Shown here one piece after another: positions 63,040 through 64,000 of a stretch of 64,000 nucleotides of DNA (the first letter of the stretch is position 1; every line of letters begins with the position of its first letter). The notes beneath the pieces were generated by a model, which was given only the letters and a program-made list of their open reading frames with translations, made no database searches and was not told where the DNA came from. Origin of the DNA: Pempheris klunzingeri. Lineage: Eukaryota > Chordata > Actinopteri > Acropomatiformes > Pempheridae. A program made the position numbers and the translations under genes. The stretch covers positions 2,220,506 to 2,284,505 of the forward strand of contig NC_092027.1 of NCBI RefSeq assembly GCF_042242105.1, read 5' to 3'.

Positions 63040-63250
63040 AGACTAAACTACCCAATAGTGTATATTAACATTTACACATGAATGCAGCGGTAATATTAAT
63101 CCAGAAACATCAGATATAACAGGAAAGATTTTACTGCACAATAAGTACTTTTGATACTTTATACTTAGATTTAACTTGATTAAGGTTTTGAAAGCAGTAC
63201 TTTTACTTGTAGTGGAGTATTTTCACAGTGTGTTAATAGTACTTTTAAAT
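63040..63250. repeat. Dispersed 'TACTTTTACTT' repeat, fragment 3
   Basis: Holds AGAAACATCAGATATAACAG, AAGTACTTTTGATACTTTAT, GCAGTACTTTTACTTGTAGT, GGAGTATTTTCACAGTGTG and TAGTACTTTTAAATAAAGTT. This is the clearest copy of the family in the window. Confidence 0.6.
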
Positions 63251-63738
63251 AAAGTTACAATCTTAAAGATCTCCTTTTAGTTGTCTAAGTGGGTTGAAAT
63301 AACAGATATATCATAAGGGCTCTGCCTGGTCTCTCTGGTGGGACAACCACTGCTGGGTGATGGAGAACACGTCACTAACTGTGTGCCGCCTGGGATTTTT
63401 CCCAGAAATGTCGCCAGCTCCAGTCCTCTAATGATACCGTGAATATAAGAGTCACTGTTGTGTTATCTCTGTCGATAAATAGTGACTTACAGACATTAAT
63501 TAAATGTAAATCTCCTATATTGTTACACTTTTTCCACCACTGCTCTGTTTGAATGCACGACCTCAGCGAGGTGTTCATCAAATATTTGCTGCACACACTG
63601 TTCTCATAAACGCATGCTCCTTCTCTCCAATTTGTCACCACCTCAATGAGTTTATCTCGTAGCCGTCATCTCCATCCCTCTCCTCCCTCTCCATCCTCGC
63701 TGCTGTTTGTGCTCGTTGCTGTGAGTTACGTAAGCTCT

Positions 63739-63739
<1 letters not shown>

Positions 63740-63803
<64 letters not shown>
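63740..63803. repeat. Compound (CAG)10-(AG)n repeat
   Basis: Ten perfect CAG units run directly into about 17 AG units. Frames through it give poly-Ala or Arg-Glu runs that I regard as artefacts. It may lie near the eno2 promoter or in the next gene, outside the window. Confidence 0.95.
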
Positions 63804-63808
<5 letters not shown>

Positions 63809-64000
63809 ACACCCATGAACGCACCACACCACACCTACCAGAGACTGCAGTGCTCAGCAGAAAATATACCAGTACTGAAAAAAACACGTGAGTGGGCGAG
63901 CCGGGGAGAGAGAGAGTGAGGGAGAGAGGGATAAAGGCACGCAAGGAGAGAGGACGGGGAGGGAGGGCAATGTACATATTATCATCATATCTACAGGACG

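Noticed and set aside
63646..63977. Poly-Ala/Arg-Glu frames as an atrophin-like gene
   Set aside because: Low-complexity translation of CAG and AG repeats; no unique conserved sequence.

Overview
The window is vertebrate nuclear DNA, almost certainly from a ray-finned (teleost) fish. The genes are split by GT-AG introns. CA/GT microsatellites are abundant. Kappa-like light-chain V segments lie in short tandem units, as in teleost light-chain loci. The gnb3, tpi1 and eno2 genes sit together, which matches the order of their human counterparts on 12p13. The species cannot be named from the sequence alone.

Region 1 (1-11,300) is an immunoglobulin light-chain V array. Three V segments lie on the minus strand (V1-V3, unit about 1.84 kb). 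Three more of a second subfamily lie on the plus strand (V4-V6, unit 2,166 bp). The two sets are head to head. Each has a leader exon, a short intron, a V exon and a 12-bp-spacer recombination signal. No J or C exon was found in the window. V2 is intact but has no in-frame ATG in its V exon, so it is easily missed.

Region 2 (11,300-15,100) has no supported gene. It holds a ~95-bp direct repeat, a dispersed fish repeat and a doubtful reverse-transcriptase remnant. Region 3 (15,149-23,490, plus strand) is a six-exon type II membrane C-type lectin of 305 residues. Region 4 (23,500-30,200) is intergenic and repeat-bearing.

Region 5 holds three conserved single-copy genes whose coding exons were all reconstructed with consistent splice phases. 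They are gnb3 (plus, 33,065-37,498, 342 aa), tpi1 (plus, 39,568-43,410, 248 aa) and eno2 (minus, 58,129 down to 46,095, 434 aa). tpi1 and eno2 converge. All three reading frames are intact and their key catalytic or structural residues are present. tpi1 intron 1 carries a 17-bp minisatellite of about 42 copies starting 12 bp after the splice donor. Region 6 (58,130-64,000) lies upstream of the eno2 start codon; I see no coding exon there.

Functionally the window combines an antigen-receptor V array and a lectin receptor with a housekeeping/neuronal block: photoreceptor-type G-beta, triosephosphate isomerase and gamma-enolase. Nothing suggests that the immune and glycolytic genes are co-regulated; they are neighbours.
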